The position numbers and the translations under genes are program-made. Below are positions 9,361 to 17,455 of a stretch of DNA of 64,000 nt, in pieces. Each line of letters opens with the position of its first letter. Position 1 is the stretch's first letter. This DNA comes from Candidatus Bathyarchaeota archaeon A05DMB-2 (lineage in GTDB: Archaea > Thermoproteota > Bathyarchaeia > Bathyarchaeales > Bathycorpusculaceae), in assembly GCA_018475625.1 (NCBI GenBank), contig JAAKEZ010000006.1, positions 62,001 through 126,000 on the forward strand, written 5' to 3'. The notes under the pieces are model-generated. The model did not search any database, was not told the origin of the DNA, and was given only the letters and a program-made list of their open reading frames with translations.

Positions 9361-9400
9361 GGTTTCATCTCTGTGAATCTGGAGAATGTATCAAACCGCG

Positions 9401-9410
9401 ATTATAAATA
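9401..9410 (-). promoter_or_regulatory. TATA box for thrB-thrC-hom-lysC
   Basis: Read on the minus strand the bases give TATTTATAAT, an archaeal TATA element. The expected start of transcription, about 26 bases downstream, would leave a leader of about 20 bases before the thrB ATG. The element lies in the 72-base gap between thrB and the ACT regulator gene. Confidence 0.5.
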
Positions 9411-9432
9411 ATATTGTCTGAGAAGCTCATGT

Positions 9433-10038
9433 CTAGCCCACCATGTTCGACAGCACCTCGTAGGCTTTGAGGCTGTCTCTCTTTTCCACCACGATTATGG
9501 TCTCAGTCCAGCATGATATGAACTCTATCATGTTGACGTTCTGCTCCGACAAAAGCGTTGTTAGGAACGCGACGACTCCGGGTGTGGCTTCCAACTCTTC
9601 GGGGGAGTGGATGACTATCATGGTACAATTCTCATGCTTCACGAGTGCATTGGTTCTTTCGGGTAACTCGCTTCTGTCCAGCAGGTAAACGCGCTTGTCG
9701 AGCAAGTCCACTTTCATCGCGTTTTTTGCTTCTAGCTCTTTAGCGGTTATCATGACGGATTTTCTGTCATAAACCGCGATGCTGCTACGCTTCAGGACGT
9801 GCAGGACTTTTTCTTCTCTTTTCTGCTTGTGCCTTTGAAGTTCCTCGGCGTATCTTCGGAGGGCGGCTTTTACGGCGCTGGTGTTGCTTGTTTTCAACTC
9901 TTTTTGAATCTGGCGGGATAGTTCGCTGAGGTTGACTATGCCTTTTTCCAACGCTTCGAGCAGGTAGGGCTTGTTTCTTAGGTGATTTCTTACGTTTTGG
10001 GCGATTGTCATGGTGCAGTAATGTATCAATTGGGACAT
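9433..10038 (-). CDS. ACT-domain regulator of amino-acid metabolism (COG2150-like)
   Basis: Predicted regulator of about 201 residues. The N-terminal 90 residues are helical and rich in Arg/Lys, resembling a DNA-binding helix-turn-helix (PYLLEALEKGIVNLSELSRQ, then AVKAALRRYAEEL). The C-terminal half looks like ACT domains (CTMIVIHSPEELEATPGVVA and VNMIEFISCWTETIIVVEK). I recognise it as the archaeal COG2150 type. A TATA-like element centred near 10076 implies a leader of about 12 bases before ATG 10038; ATG at 10011 is an alternative. It lies directly upstream of, and in line with, the aspartate-family operon and is divergent from argG, so it is a good candidate for controlling one or both. 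That role is inferred from position. Confidence 0.7.
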   Translation of the reverse strand: MSQLIHYCTMTIAQNVRNHLRNKPYLLEALEKGIVNLSELSRQIQKELKTSNTSAVKAALRRYAEELQRHKQKREEKVLHVLKRSSIAVYDRKSVMITAKELEAKNAMKVDLLDKRVYLLDRSELPERTNALVKHENCTMIVIHSPEELEATPGVVAFLTTLLSEQNVNMIEFISCWTETIIVVEKRDSLKAYEVLSNMVG

Positions 10039-10121
10039 TTAAGCCTTGCTGTGTTACAAAAAAGTCGCAAAGTTTAAAAATGCCGCAAGTTAGGTAAGGG
10101 GAATAAATCAGTACCAAAAAC

Positions 10122-10136
10122 GGGGGAGCAAACATA
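10122..10136 (+). promoter_or_regulatory. Strong Shine-Dalgarno and ATA start of argG
   Basis: GGGGGAG at 10122-10128 is followed after 5 bases by ATA at 10134. The frame has a stop (TAA) at 10104-10106, and no ATG, GTG or TTG occurs between it and GTG 10182, which lies after the ATP-binding loop. The ribosome site therefore points to ATA as the initiator. Confidence 0.6.
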
Positions 10137-11363
10137 AAGGAAAAAATTGTACTCGCCTACTCCGGCGGACTAGACACGTCCGTGCTCATCAAGTGGCTTC
10201 AAGAAAAATACGAAGCCGACGTCATCACCGTAACCGTCAACGTCGGACAAAACGAAAACCTCAACGCATCAGAGGAAAAAGCCAAGAAACTCGGTGCACT
10301 CAAGCACTACTCCATCGACGCCAAGGACGAGTTTGCCACAGACTACATTTTCCCAGCCATAAAAGCCAACGCACTCTACGAAGGCAAATACCCCATAAGC
10401 ACCAGTCTAAGCCGCCCGCTCATAGCCTCGAAGATGGTGGAAGTCGCCGAGAAAGAAGACGCCACAGGCTTCGCACACGGTTGCACAGGAAGAGGAAACG
10501 ACCAAGTGCGCTTCGACGTGACGCTCGGGGCTCTGGCTCCTGGCTTAAAGATTATTGCTCCTGTTCGCGAGTGGTGCATGACAAGAGAAGAAGAAATAGC
10601 ATACGCCAAAGCCAAGGGCATCCCCGTCTCAAACACCGCCAAGAAGTACAGCATCGACGCCAGCGTCTGGGGCAGAGCCATCGAATGCGGTTTGCTGGAA
10701 GACGCCAGCCAAGAACCACCAGAAGACGCTTACGAATGGACAGTCGCGCCTGAAAAAGCGCCAAACACGCCCGAATACGTAACCATCAAGTTTGAGGAAG
10801 GCGTGCCAGTCGCGATTAACGGTGAAAAACTGAAGCCCCTTGCGCTCATCGAAGAGCTGAACAAGACCGCTGGAAAACACGGCGTTGGGCGCATAGACCA
10901 CATCGAAGACCGCTTGGTAGGGATTAAGTCCCGTGAAGTCTACGAGTGCCCAGCCGCCACCGTGTTGTTAGAAGCGCACAAGGACTTGGAGAAGATGGTT
11001 CTCACTCGACACGAAGTGCTGTTCAAGCAGCAGGTTGACGCGGAATGGGCATATTTGGCCTACGTGGGCTTATGGGTGGACCCGTTGCGGGAGGACCTTG
11101 ACGCCTTCATAAACAAAACTCAGGAAAACGTCACCGGCGAAGTTAAAATAAAACTCTACAAGGGCGGGCTCACAGTGGTTGGGCGCTCGTCGCCGATGTC
11201 GCTCTACGACAAGAACCTCGCGAACTACAATATCAAGACTACATTTAACCAATCCTGCTCTAAAGGCTTCATCGAGCTCTGGGGACTCCAGACCAGAATG
11301 CACAACGCCCTGAAAAAGAGTGCAAAGAAACAGAGAGGAGCCAAAACTGCCAAGCCAGCTTGA
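10134..11363 (+). CDS. argG: Argininosuccinate synthase, apparent ATA start
   Basis: Joins citrulline and aspartate with ATP. The ATP-pyrophosphatase loop is AYSGGLDTSVLIKW, encoded at 10155-10196, so the first canonical start (GTG 10182) would cut it away. Starting at ATA 10134 gives KEKIVLAYSGGLDTS after the initiator, the normal beginning of this family, and 409 residues. Later conserved blocks include STSLSRPLIA, HGCTGRGNDQVRF and the C-terminal ELWGLQTR. argH begins 23 bases after the stop. A base error that removed an ATG cannot be excluded from the sequence alone. Confidence 0.93.
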   Translation: MKEKIVLAYSGGLDTSVLIKWLQEKYEADVITVTVNVGQNENLNASEEKAKKLGALKHYSIDAKDEFATDYIFPAIKANALYEGKYPISTSLSRPLIASKMVEVAEKEDATGFAHGCTGRGNDQVRFDVTLGALAPGLKIIAPVREWCMTREEEIAYAKAKGIPVSNTAKKYSIDASVWGRAIECGLLEDASQEPPEDAYEWTVAPEKAPNTPEYVTIKFEEGVPVAINGEKLKPLALIEELNKTAGKHGVGRIDHIEDRLVGIKSREVYECPAATVLLEAHKDLEKMVLTRHEVLFKQQVDAEWAYLAYVGLWVDPLREDLDAFINKTQENVTGEVKIKLYKGGLTVVGRSSPMSLYDKNLANYNIKTTFNQSCSKGFIELWGLQTRMHNALKKSAKKQRGAKTAKPA

Positions 11364-11386
11364 GCGGACATGCGGAGGTGTTGAAG

Positions 11387-12898
11387 ATGTCAAAGATTCT
11401 GCGGGGCGGTCGGCTGTCACCTGTGCGGGAAGACGTTGCCAAATTCACCTCATCCATGAAAGACGACGCCAGACTGTCAAAAGCGGTTTTTGCCATTAAC
11501 AAGGCGCACGTGGTGATGTTGATGGAGCAGAAAATCCTAAAGCAATCAGACGGAACCAAGCTTCTGCAAGCCCTAGCCAACTGCTCCAACGCTGAGTTGG
11601 ATGCTTCCGCTGAAGACGTGCATATGGCTGTGGAAGAGGCAGTCCTCAAGGAGACAGGCGCAGAAACAGGCGGAAACCTTCACATCGCCAAGAGCCGAAA
11701 CGACCAAGTCACCACGGCTATCCGCATGGAATTACGCAACCAGATGCTCAGCCTAATGCGCGCCATTACGCATGTGCAGGATCACTTGATGGAAGTGGCG
11801 GAGGAGCATGTGAACACCGTCATTCTCGAGTACACTCACCTGCAGCCCGCGCAGCCCGTCACATTCGCTCATTATCTTCTCTCGTACGTGGACGCGTTGG
11901 AACGCGACCTGCAGAGACTGCAAAACGCCTACGCCAGAGTTAACCTCTGCCCTCTTGGCGCCGGGGCCTTAGCCACGACGAGTTTCCCGATAAACCGCGA
12001 CCGCACCGCTGAACTCTTAGGCTTCAGCGGCTTAGTGGAAAACTCGATTGACGCCGTTGGTAGCCGAGACTTCGTCACTGAAACAATCGCCGCGCTCACG
12101 CTGATTGCCGTGAACCTCAGCCGCTTCGCCGAGGACCTAATAATCTGGAGTTCGCCCGACTTTGGAGTGTTGGAGCTTCCAGACGAGTTCACCAGCACAA
12201 GCAGCATCATGCCGCAGAAGAAAAACCCTGAAGTCTTAGAGGTCATCCGCGCAAGAGCCAGCCATGTGATAGGCGATTTTGTGGCGTCAGCCGCCGCAGT
12301 GAAGAGTTTGCCGTCCACCTATAACCTGGACTTTCAGGAAATCACGCCTAAGCTGTGGGCGTCAATAGAAAACGTGCAAGCCTCGCTCGACATGTTCCAC
12401 AAACTGCTGCCAAAACTGAAAGTGACCGCGGACGTGTCTGGCAAAGCCAACGCGAGTTTTGTGGCTGCGACCGAGCTGGCTAACTTGCTTGTTCGAAAGT
12501 ATAATGTGCCGTTTCGAACAGCGCATAAGATTGTCGGTGCCCTCGTCAAATCGTTAATTGAGGCGAAGCTAACTTTCAAGGACGCCACGCCCACACTGCT
12601 ACAGAAAGCGGCTGAGGACGTTGCAAGCATCAAATTAACAGTCAAAACTGAAGACCTGAAAGCGCTCGCAAACCCGCTTGCCCTAGTTGAAGCCTGCAGG
12701 GTCAAGGGTGGACCAGCACCCGCCGAAGCCAAAAGAGCGTTAGATGCACGGAAGAAACGGCTGTTGCTGACCAAATCCAATATATTGCAGATGGACAAGG
12801 AGCTTGAAGAGGCTGAAAACAAACTGGAGAAGGCCGTCCAAGCATATTTCCCCGTGAGTTCCAGCGGAAACGCAAAACTTAAAAATTCAAAATTGTAG
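11387..12898 (+). CDS. argH: Argininosuccinate lyase
   Basis: Splits argininosuccinate into arginine and fumarate. The protein is 503 residues; signature elements are GGNLHIAKSRNDQV, the catalytic histidine in EYTHLQPAQPVTFAHYL and the serine loop TSTSSIMPQKKNPEV. I chose ATG 11387 because GGAGGTG lies 7 bases before it; the frame itself opens earlier and overlaps argG. A C-terminal tail of about 60 lysine-rich residues after the last conserved block is longer than in bacterial enzymes and looks like a coiled coil (KELEEAENKLEKAVQ). Confidence 0.95.
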   Translation: MSKILRGGRLSPVREDVAKFTSSMKDDARLSKAVFAINKAHVVMLMEQKILKQSDGTKLLQALANCSNAELDASAEDVHMAVEEAVLKETGAETGGNLHIAKSRNDQVTTAIRMELRNQMLSLMRAITHVQDHLMEVAEEHVNTVILEYTHLQPAQPVTFAHYLLSYVDALERDLQRLQNAYARVNLCPLGAGALATTSFPINRDRTAELLGFSGLVENSIDAVGSRDFVTETIAALTLIAVNLSRFAEDLIIWSSPDFGVLELPDEFTSTSSIMPQKKNPEVLEVIRARASHVIGDFVASAAAVKSLPSTYNLDFQEITPKLWASIENVQASLDMFHKLLPKLKVTADVSGKANASFVAATELANLLVRKYNVPFRTAHKIVGALVKSLIEAKLTFKDATPTLLQKAAEDVASIKLTVKTEDLKALANPLALVEACRVKGGPAPAEAKRALDARKKRLLLTKSNILQMDKELEEAENKLEKAVQAYFPVSSSGNAKLKNSKL

Positions 12899-12911
12899 GT
12901 AGTATAGGGCT

Positions 12912-14054
12912 TTGGTCCCAGAACTTAACACCAGCAAAAGCAAAAAAGCGGTTCTACTCTTAGAAGATGGCACCTTTTTCGTCGGCAAAGGTTTTGGAGC
13001 AGCAGGCAAGACTTCAGGCGAAGTCGTTTTCTCAACATCCATGGTCGGTTACCCAGAAGCGCTCACTGACCCCTCGTACAAAGGGCAGATTCTCAGCTTG
13101 ACTTACCCGTTGGTGGGGAACTACGGCGTCCCGCCCTACGACCTAAACTACGGTCTCCCACTTTACTTCGAGTCTGACCGCATCCAAGTGCAAGCCCTCG
13201 TCATCCATGAACTATGCCTCGAACCGTACCACTGGGCGTCAACGAGGACGCTGGACAGGTGGCTTTCAGACGAAGGCATCCCCGGGATCTACGGCATCGA
13301 CACCCGACGCCTCACCAAGAAGCTCAGAACGCACGGCGTCATGCTGGGTATGGTAAAAGTGTGCGAGGCTGGCGAAGAGCCGAATTTAGAACGGCTTTTA
13401 ACGGAAGCCAAGAGAATCCAAGACCCCAACCTGACCGACTTGGTCAAGGAAGTAACCGTGAAAGAGCCCGTGCACTATAAGGCAGACGGCAGCAAAACCG
13501 TTGTGTTGATTGACTGCGGTGTGAAATTCAGCATCATGCGGAACCTGCTGAAGCGCGGCATAAGCTTGGTGCGCGTGCCTTACGATTTTTCAGCCAAAGA
13601 AATCATGGAGTACCATCCTGACGGAGTTTTCCTCAGCAACGGTCCAGGCGACCCTAAAAAATGCGTCAAAACCATAGAAAGCGTCAGCGAACTAGTTGAC
13701 AAGGTGCCGTTGATGGGCATATGCCTCGGCGCTCAGATACTAACGCTCGCGGTGGGCGGCGACACTTACAAGCTCAAGTATGGGCATCGCTCCCAAAACC
13801 AGCCCGCGCTGGATTTGAACACTAACCGCTGTTACATCACCACCCAGAACCACGGCTACGCCATCGACACGGAATGCTTCTGCAGAACACCGTTGGAGCC
13901 CTGGTTCATAAACGTCAACGACAAAACCATTGAAGGCGTCAAACACAAGACCAAGCCAGTTTTCGCGGTGCAGTGGCACCCCGAAGCCTCGCCAGGACCC
14001 TACGACACCGAATTCCTATTCGACACCTTCAAAAAAATGATGGAGGTTGCCTAA
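12912..14054 (+). CDS. carA: Carbamoyl-phosphate synthase, small (glutaminase) subunit
   Basis: Hydrolyses glutamine and passes ammonia to CarB to make carbamoyl phosphate for arginine and pyrimidines. It has 380 residues: an N-terminal CarA domain (LLEDGTFFVGKGFGA, SMVGYPEALTDPSYKGQI) and a class I glutaminase with the nucleophile cysteine in MGICLGAQ and the histidine/glutamate pair in VQWHPEASPGP. TTG 12912 starts 13 bases after argH. The stop is one base before the carB ATG, so the subunits are probably translated together. Confidence 0.95.
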   Translation: MVPELNTSKSKKAVLLLEDGTFFVGKGFGAAGKTSGEVVFSTSMVGYPEALTDPSYKGQILSLTYPLVGNYGVPPYDLNYGLPLYFESDRIQVQALVIHELCLEPYHWASTRTLDRWLSDEGIPGIYGIDTRRLTKKLRTHGVMLGMVKVCEAGEEPNLERLLTEAKRIQDPNLTDLVKEVTVKEPVHYKADGSKTVVLIDCGVKFSIMRNLLKRGISLVRVPYDFSAKEIMEYHPDGVFLSNGPGDPKKCVKTIESVSELVDKVPLMGICLGAQILTLAVGGDTYKLKYGHRSQNQPALDLNTNRCYITTQNHGYAIDTECFCRTPLEPWFINVNDKTIEGVKHKTKPVFAVQWHPEASPGPYDTEFLFDTFKKMMEVA

Positions 14055-14055
14055 G

Positions 14056-17000
14056 ATGCCGAAGTTCGAGTGGATAAAGAAGGTGCTGGTGCTGGGAAGC
14101 GGCGCCATAAAAATTGGTGAAGCCGCTGAATTCGACTATTCGGGTAGCCAGTGCCTCAAAGCTCTGCGGGAAGAAGGCATCGAAACAGTCTTGGTAAATC
14201 CCAACATCGCAACTATTCAGACGGACCCGCGCCTGTCAGGCAAAGTCTACCTGCTTCCAGTAACGCCTGAATATGTGGAGAAGGTGATTCAGAAAGAAAA
14301 GCCCGACGGCATCCTCCTCGGCTTCGGCGGTCAAACAGCGCTGAATTGCGGCATCGAACTCGTCAAAAGCGGCGTGCTGGGCAAGTACGGCGTGAAAGTT
14401 CTCGGAACACCCGTCAGCGCAATAGAGGACACGGGCGACAGAGAACGTTTCCGACAGGCCATGCTCAAAGCAGGTGTGCCACCGCTGAAAAGTAAGCCTG
14501 CCACCACAGTTAAAGAAGCCCTTGACGTTGCCAACGAAATCGGCTACCCAGTCATAGTCCGCGTCGCGTACACTCTAGGCGGCAAGGGCGCAGGCGTAGC
14601 ACACAACGCTTGGGAACTCAGAGAAATCGTCACACGCGGCTTGGTGCAGAGCAGAATAACCCAAGTGCTGGTTGAGGAGTATGTGGGTCACTGGAAAGAA
14701 GTCGAGTACGAAGTCATGCGCGACTACGCGGACAACTGCTTAACAGTCTGCAACATGGAAAACTTCGACCCCATGGGCGTCCACACAGGCGACTCCATTG
14801 TGGTGGCGCCCTCGCAGACTCTGACTAACCGCGAATACCACCTTATCCGCTCTACCTCGATAAACGCTATCCGCGCTCTGGGCATAGTGGGCGAATGCAA
14901 CATTCAGTGGGCGTTGCACCCGAAGTCCGAGGAGTTCCGCGTCATAGAAGTCAACTCACGACTGTCGCGTAGCTCAGCGCTCGCCAGTAAAGTCACAGGC
15001 TATCCGCTGGCGTACATTGCCACCAAACTCAGCATCGGCTACACGCTTCCAGAATTGATCAATAAGGTGACTGAAGTCACTACTGCTTGCTTTGAGCCAG
15101 CCTTGGATTACATCACCGTGAAGATTCCACGGTGGGACCTGCAGAAGTTCAAGAACGCAGACCGCCACATAGGTCCTCAGATGCGCAGCGTCGGCGAAGT
15201 CATGGCAATCGGGCGTTGTTTCGAAGAAGCGTTGCAGAAGGCGGTGCGGATGCTGGACATCGGCAAAATCGGCTTAGTAGGCAACCCTGAAGACGAGGAA
15301 CCCGAGTCTGAAGAAAGCGTGAAAGAGGTGTTGGTGAACCCCACGGATGAGCGGCTTTTCAAAATCGTTAAAGCCCTGAAGATGGGCATCTCAGTCGAGG
15401 AAATCTACCGTCTAAGCGGGATTGACCCGTTTTTCCTGTACAAAATCCAGAACATCATCAACATGGAAGCAAAACTGCGCCAGTTGCGCCTACGAGACAG
15501 CACCGCAGCGGAAACTGTGCGCGAAGCAAAACGCTTAGGCTTCTCCGACGAACAGATTGCCGTTTGCACAGGTACTAACGAGCTTGAAGTGCGCCAGTTC
15601 CGGAAAACCGCCGGCATAATCCCCGCAATCAAACAGATAGACACTTTAGCGGCGGAGTGGCCGGCCAAAACCAACTACCTGTACCTGACGTACGGAGGAG
15701 ACGAGGATGATATAGAGCAAAGCCCCGGCAAAAGCAAGATTATTGTGTTGGGCGCAGGGGTCTTCCGCATCGGTTCAAGCGTCGAGTTCGACTGGTGTGG
15801 CGTCAACACCATCTGGGCGCTCAAGAAGAATGGCATTCAAGAAGCCATAATGGTCAACTATAACCCTGAAACCGTCAGCACCGACTACGACGTCTCGGAC
15901 AAGCTGTACTTCGAGGAGCTCAGCACCGAGAGAATCTTGGACATTTACGAGAAGGAAAACCCGTTAGGCGTCATAGCCAGCGTCGGCGGACAAATCCCTA
16001 ACAACCTAGCTATGAAACTGGCGAACGCCGGCGTGAAGTTGCTGGGCACTTCGGCGGAAGACATCGACGTCGCGGAAGACCGCTCCAAGTTCAGCGCGTT
16101 GCTGGACAAGTTGGGCATTCCGCAGCCGAGTTGGAGCAAACTCACGTCGATTGACGAAGCGAAGGGGTTTGCGGCGAAAATCGGTTACCCCGTTATCGTG
16201 CGTCCCAGCTACGTGCTGTCGGGTTCAGCGATGCGTGTAGCATATAACGAGACGGCGCTGGAGAACTTTCTGAATTTGGCAGCCAAGGTTTCCCGCGACC
16301 ACCCTGTGGTTATTTCGAAGTTCGTGGACAAAGCCCGAGAAGTTGAGGTTGACGGCGTCTACGACGGCGAAACCTGCTTGATTGGCTCGATTATGGAGCA
16401 CGTGGAGAATGCGGGCGTCCACAGCGGCGACGCCACTATGAGTATTCCTCCGCATACGCTTTCCGTTGAGGTTCAGCGGAAGATTGAGGATGCCACCGCA
16501 AAAATCGTAAAAGCCCTCAAAATCAAAGGTCCATACAACATCCAGTACCTCGTTAAAGAAGGCGAAGTCTACGTTATCGAATGCAACCTGCGCGCTTCGC
16601 GGTCAATGCCGTTCGTGAGCAAAACGCGTGGCATAAACCTCATCGAACTTGCAACACTGGCTATGCTGGGCAAAAAGTTTGAAGGTCTCAAGACTTGTGG
16701 TTTGCCACCTACGCCACACGTGGGCGTGAAAGTGCCGCAGTTCAGTTTCATGCGCTTAAGCGGCGCAGACCCGGTGCTGGGCGTGGAGATGCTGAGCACG
16801 GGCGAGGTGGCTTGCTTAGGTCCGAATTTTGCTGATGCTTTCTCGAAGGCGTTGCAGTCTGCGGAGTTCCGCATCCCCCCCAAAGGCGGCTCAGTACTCA
16901 TAACCGTGGGCGGTGAGGAGCCGAAGCGTCGGGTGGTGCCGTTGGCAAAGGCGTTTGAGGAGATGGGTTTCAAAATCTACGCTACAGCTCACACAGCTGA

Positions 17001-17331
17001 CGTTCTACGCGCCTCAGGAATTGAGAGTGTTCAGGTTTTGCACAAGATCAAGGAAGAAAGCGCCAACCCAAATATTCTGGATTATCTGCAGGAGCGAAAG
17101 ATTGACTTGGTCATTAACGTGCCAATGGGGAACAAGCAGAAGAGCTACTCTGACGTTTTAACCGACGGCTACATCATTCGGCGACAGGCTGTGGAGTTTA
17201 ACATTCCTGTGATCACGAATTTGGAGTTGGCTTCTGCTTTGGTGGATGTGCTGAAGAAACGGGAAAGCAACGGCAATTCGATTTGTTCGTTGAACGAGTA
17301 CATGGACGAGCTTCCGTGGAAGCTTTGGTGA
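14056..17331 (+). CDS. carB: Carbamoyl-phosphate synthase, large subunit
   Basis: Makes carbamoyl phosphate from bicarbonate, ammonia and two ATP. The 1091-residue protein has the full duplicated ATP-grasp arrangement: a first half starting VLVLGSGAIKIGEAAEFDYS, a linker near residue 400-550, a second half starting IIVLGAGVFRIGSSVEFDW, and a C-terminal MGS-like regulatory domain (KRRVVPLAKAFEEMGFKIYA). ATG 14056 has GGAGG 9 bases upstream; the earlier TTG at 14047 is too close to that site. It is undivided, unlike the split carB genes of some methanogens. Confidence 0.96.
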   Translation: MPKFEWIKKVLVLGSGAIKIGEAAEFDYSGSQCLKALREEGIETVLVNPNIATIQTDPRLSGKVYLLPVTPEYVEKVIQKEKPDGILLGFGGQTALNCGIELVKSGVLGKYGVKVLGTPVSAIEDTGDRERFRQAMLKAGVPPLKSKPATTVKEALDVANEIGYPVIVRVAYTLGGKGAGVAHNAWELREIVTRGLVQSRITQVLVEEYVGHWKEVEYEVMRDYADNCLTVCNMENFDPMGVHTGDSIVVAPSQTLTNREYHLIRSTSINAIRALGIVGECNIQWALHPKSEEFRVIEVNSRLSRSSALASKVTGYPLAYIATKLSIGYTLPELINKVTEVTTACFEPALDYITVKIPRWDLQKFKNADRHIGPQMRSVGEVMAIGRCFEEALQKAVRMLDIGKIGLVGNPEDEEPESEESVKEVLVNPTDERLFKIVKALKMGISVEEIYRLSGIDPFFLYKIQNIINMEAKLRQLRLRDSTAAETVREAKRLGFSDEQIAVCTGTNELEVRQFRKTAGIIPAIKQIDTLAAEWPAKTNYLYLTYGGDEDDIEQSPGKSKIIVLGAGVFRIGSSVEFDWCGVNTIWALKKNGIQEAIMVNYNPETVSTDYDVSDKLYFEELSTERILDIYEKENPLGVIASVGGQIPNNLAMKLANAGVKLLGTSAEDIDVAEDRSKFSALLDKLGIPQPSWSKLTSIDEAKGFAAKIGYPVIVRPSYVLSGSAMRVAYNETALENFLNLAAKVSRDHPVVISKFVDKAREVEVDGVYDGETCLIGSIMEHVENAGVHSGDATMSIPPHTLSVEVQRKIEDATAKIVKALKIKGPYNIQYLVKEGEVYVIECNLRASRSMPFVSKTRGINLIELATLAMLGKKFEGLKTCGLPPTPHVGVKVPQFSFMRLSGADPVLGVEMLSTGEVACLGPNFADAFSKALQSAEFRIPPKGGSVLITVGGEEPKRRVVPLAKAFEEMGFKIYATAHTADVLRASGIESVQVLHKIKEESANPNILDYLQERKIDLVINVPMGNKQKSYSDVLTDGYIIRRQAVEFNIPVITNLELASALVDVLKKRESNGNSICSLNEYMDELPWKLW

Positions 17332-17334
17332 AAC

Positions 17335-17365
17335 TTTCTATACCTATGCTCTAAACGTATAGAAA
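17335..17365. repeat. 9-bp inverted repeat between carB and the COG1900 gene
   Basis: TTTCTATAC (17335-17343) and GTATAGAAA (17357-17365) are perfect inverted arms around 13 bases. They start 4 bases after the carB stop and lie upstream of a TATA-like element (about 17376-17386) for the next gene. This could be an operator for the homocysteine genes or a weak hairpin at the end of carB. No T-run follows. Confidence 0.5.
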
Positions 17366-17455
17366 CTTCCAAAAGCCTTTAATACGCGATTGTGTATTTC
17401 GGTTGGTTATCGTTTGGAGGCATAAAAACTCAACCCCAAAAAAAATATCCGAACA

